A stretch of DNA of 6,457 nt, from the NCBI GenBank assembly GCA_020060485.1, contig JAGVAB010000073.1, positions 1-6,457 on the forward strand, written 5' to 3'. Within the stretch, counting starts at the first letter, position 1; every line of letters begins with the position of its first letter. The DNA comes from Anaerolineales bacterium (GTDB taxonomy: Bacteria; Chloroflexota; Anaerolineae; Anaerolineales; Anaerolineaceae). The notes below the pieces were generated by a model. The model saw only the letters and a list, made by a program, of their open reading frames with translations, did not search any database and had not been told where the DNA came from. Position numbers and translations under genes: made by a program. This document shows positions 5,459 through 6,457 of this stretch, one piece after another.

Positions 5459-6346
5459 ATGTTCAACATCCTTCCTTGCCTTGATTCAAGAGAAATGGCT
5501 GCCGCCCGGCAGCGGGAACTGGATATCCCGCGCACCATCGCCGCCGCCCTGGGCCGGTCGGCAGTGGAAGCCGCTGAAAGCGGCGGGTATATCAACAAGG
5601 CCGGCGAAAGCGTTGACTGGGGACAAGCTGTGCAGGCTGCCCGCACCGCCAGGGTCAGCATTCCGCCAGAGGCCGCCCTGCCCGCCGGCGGCGGCAGCAG
5701 CTTTCCGGAAACCCTGATCCAGGTGAGCAATGAGACCACATTGGGCGCTTCCCGGCGGCTGGTTGAGCAAGGCTGCAAACCCCTTGCGTTGAACTTCGCT
5801 AACGGCATTCATCCTGGCGGCGGGTTCCTTTCCGGGGCCAAAGCCCAGGAGGAGGTGTTGTGCCGCTCCAGCGCCCTGTTCCCGACCCTGGCAGGTGATC
5901 CCATGTATGCCGCCCACCGCCAGCGTCCCCGCCTGGACGCCAGCGACTGGGCCATTTTATCGCCGGATGTGCCTGTTTTCCGCAAGGATGGCGGAACAGA
6001 ATTACCGCAGCCCTGGCTGCTGGACTTCATCACCTGCGCTGCGCCCGTGGCGTATCGCATTGGCCAGCCGGAAGCCGGAGACCTGCTGCAAAAGCGCATT
6101 CAGCGCGTGCTGGCCATCGCCCAGGCATACGGCTATACAGTCCTTGTCCTCGGCGCATGGGGGTGTGGCGCCTTCCACAATGACCCGCAGCGCACGGCTG
6201 CCGATTTTCGTGATGCTCTGCAAAATGAATTCCGGGGAGCATTCTCCACGATTCTGTTTGCCATTGCTGATTGGTCACCGGAAAGGAAATTCCTGGGGCC
6301 GTTCCGGGATGCGTTTGGCGCGAGAGACAACCTGCCCATGGTGTAG
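5459..6346 (+). CDS. Microbial-type poly(ADP-ribose) glycohydrolase (PARG, TIGR02452/DUF2263 family)
   Basis: 295 residues from the preferred start (313 from ATG 5405). Family members with known activity, for example the Thermomonospora curvata enzyme, hydrolyse the ribose-ribose bonds of poly(ADP-ribose) using a macrodomain fold. An N-terminal helical region (about 10-60), with the typical GGYINKAGESVDW, is followed by the macrodomain core. LNFANGIHPGGGF (111-123) leads into GGG-X7-QEE, with G120-G122 and Q130, E131, E132; the last Glu is expected to be catalytic. LCRSSALFPTL (134-144) is also family-typical. SPDVPVFRKDGG (168-179) precedes FITCAAPVA (190-198), and LGAWGCGAFHNDP (231-243) and FAIADWS (267-273) complete the fold, so the domain looks full-length. 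The last residues, ARDNLPMV, run into the RHS-like fragment on the other strand. No ADP-ribosyltransferase is in the window. It lies 57 bases after the TagD-like gene and may be co-transcribed, but no functional link is evident. Confidence 0.9.
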   Translation: MFNILPCLDSREMAAARQRELDIPRTIAAALGRSAVEAAESGGYINKAGESVDWGQAVQAARTARVSIPPEAALPAGGGSSFPETLIQVSNETTLGASRRLVEQGCKPLALNFANGIHPGGGFLSGAKAQEEVLCRSSALFPTLAGDPMYAAHRQRPRLDASDWAILSPDVPVFRKDGGTELPQPWLLDFITCAAPVAYRIGQPEAGDLLQKRIQRVLAIAQAYGYTVLVLGAWGCGAFHNDPQRTAADFRDALQNEFRGAFSTILFAIADWSPERKFLGPFRDAFGARDNLPMV

Positions 6347-6457
6347 AACTTCTTCACTGTGCTTACAGAATTATCCACTTCCTCATTGTAATGCCGTCCG
6401 GGATAATACGTAACCACGTCATTCACCACGGCTTTGACCATATTGCCATCGCCGTCA
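6334..6457 (-). pseudogene. RHS/YD-repeat protein fragment, truncated
   Basis: On the minus strand, an open frame enters from the window edge and encodes DGDGNMVKAVVNDVV followed by TYYPGRHYNEEVDNS and VSTVKKFYTMG. The order (Y)DGDGN-x-VK, a short beta strand, T-Y-Y-x-G-x-x-Y, and then VKKFYT is typical of the late repeats of bacterial RHS/YD-repeat proteins, which form large secreted or surface shells and often carry C-terminal toxins. After G at 6334-6336 the similarity stops. The frame runs on to a stop at 6133 but there reads only the antisense of the PARG gene. The usual following strand (a G-S-x-x-I-A-x-R type segment), the DHLGS motif and the core-end signature are missing. It therefore looks like a remnant cut by a rearrangement, with the 5' part outside the window. 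A real protein ending inside the PARG gene cannot be excluded. Confidence 0.6.

Overview
The window is a 6.5 kb piece of a moderately GC-rich bacterial chromosome with tightly packed genes, almost all on the + strand. The best guess at the host is Chloroflexota, perhaps an Anaerolineae-like lineage. This is inferred from the flavour of the Gly-rich multi-pass membrane protein, the PARG-like protein and the RHS-type remnant; no rRNA or other phylogenetic marker is present, so the assignment is tentative.

Left part (1-2366): the last 25 codons of an unrecognised gene, then a 147-base leader with a candidate stem-loop, then xpt and guaA. These two lie 6 bases apart and form a purine salvage operon. 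Xpt converts xanthine plus PRPP to XMP and GuaA aminates XMP to GMP, so together they make GMP from xanthine without IMP dehydrogenase.

Middle part (2367-3764): a Gly-rich, multi-pass membrane protein of unknown function, closed by a strong intrinsic terminator with a perfect 14-bp stem. A 217-base non-coding stretch follows. It holds a second hairpin, a second REP-like palindrome whose loop resembles that of the terminator, and an extended -10 promoter candidate.

Right part (3765-6457): a CDP-glycerol glycerophosphotransferase-family protein and a TagD-like cytidylyltransferase overlap by ATGA and are probably translationally coupled. They look like a two-gene module that activates glycerol phosphate (or a related polyol/alcohol phosphate) as a CDP derivative and transfers it to a cell-surface acceptor. 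Hand counts of sampled 60-base lines give about 43-48% GC here against 63-70% in guaA, so the pair may have been acquired. A microbial-type poly(ADP-ribose) glycohydrolase (GGG-X7-QEE signature) follows 57 bases later. At the right edge, on the minus strand, is a fragment of an RHS/YD-repeat protein whose similarity stops abruptly at the last codons of the PARG gene, which suggests a rearrangement junction.

No tRNA, rRNA, CRISPR array, transposase or known riboswitch was recognised. No clearly new multi-gene system is evident. The points most worth a second look are the teichoic-acid-like pair with a variant active-site motif, the PARG/RHS junction, and the leader hairpin that presents an anti-16S (Shine-Dalgarno) sequence in its loop.
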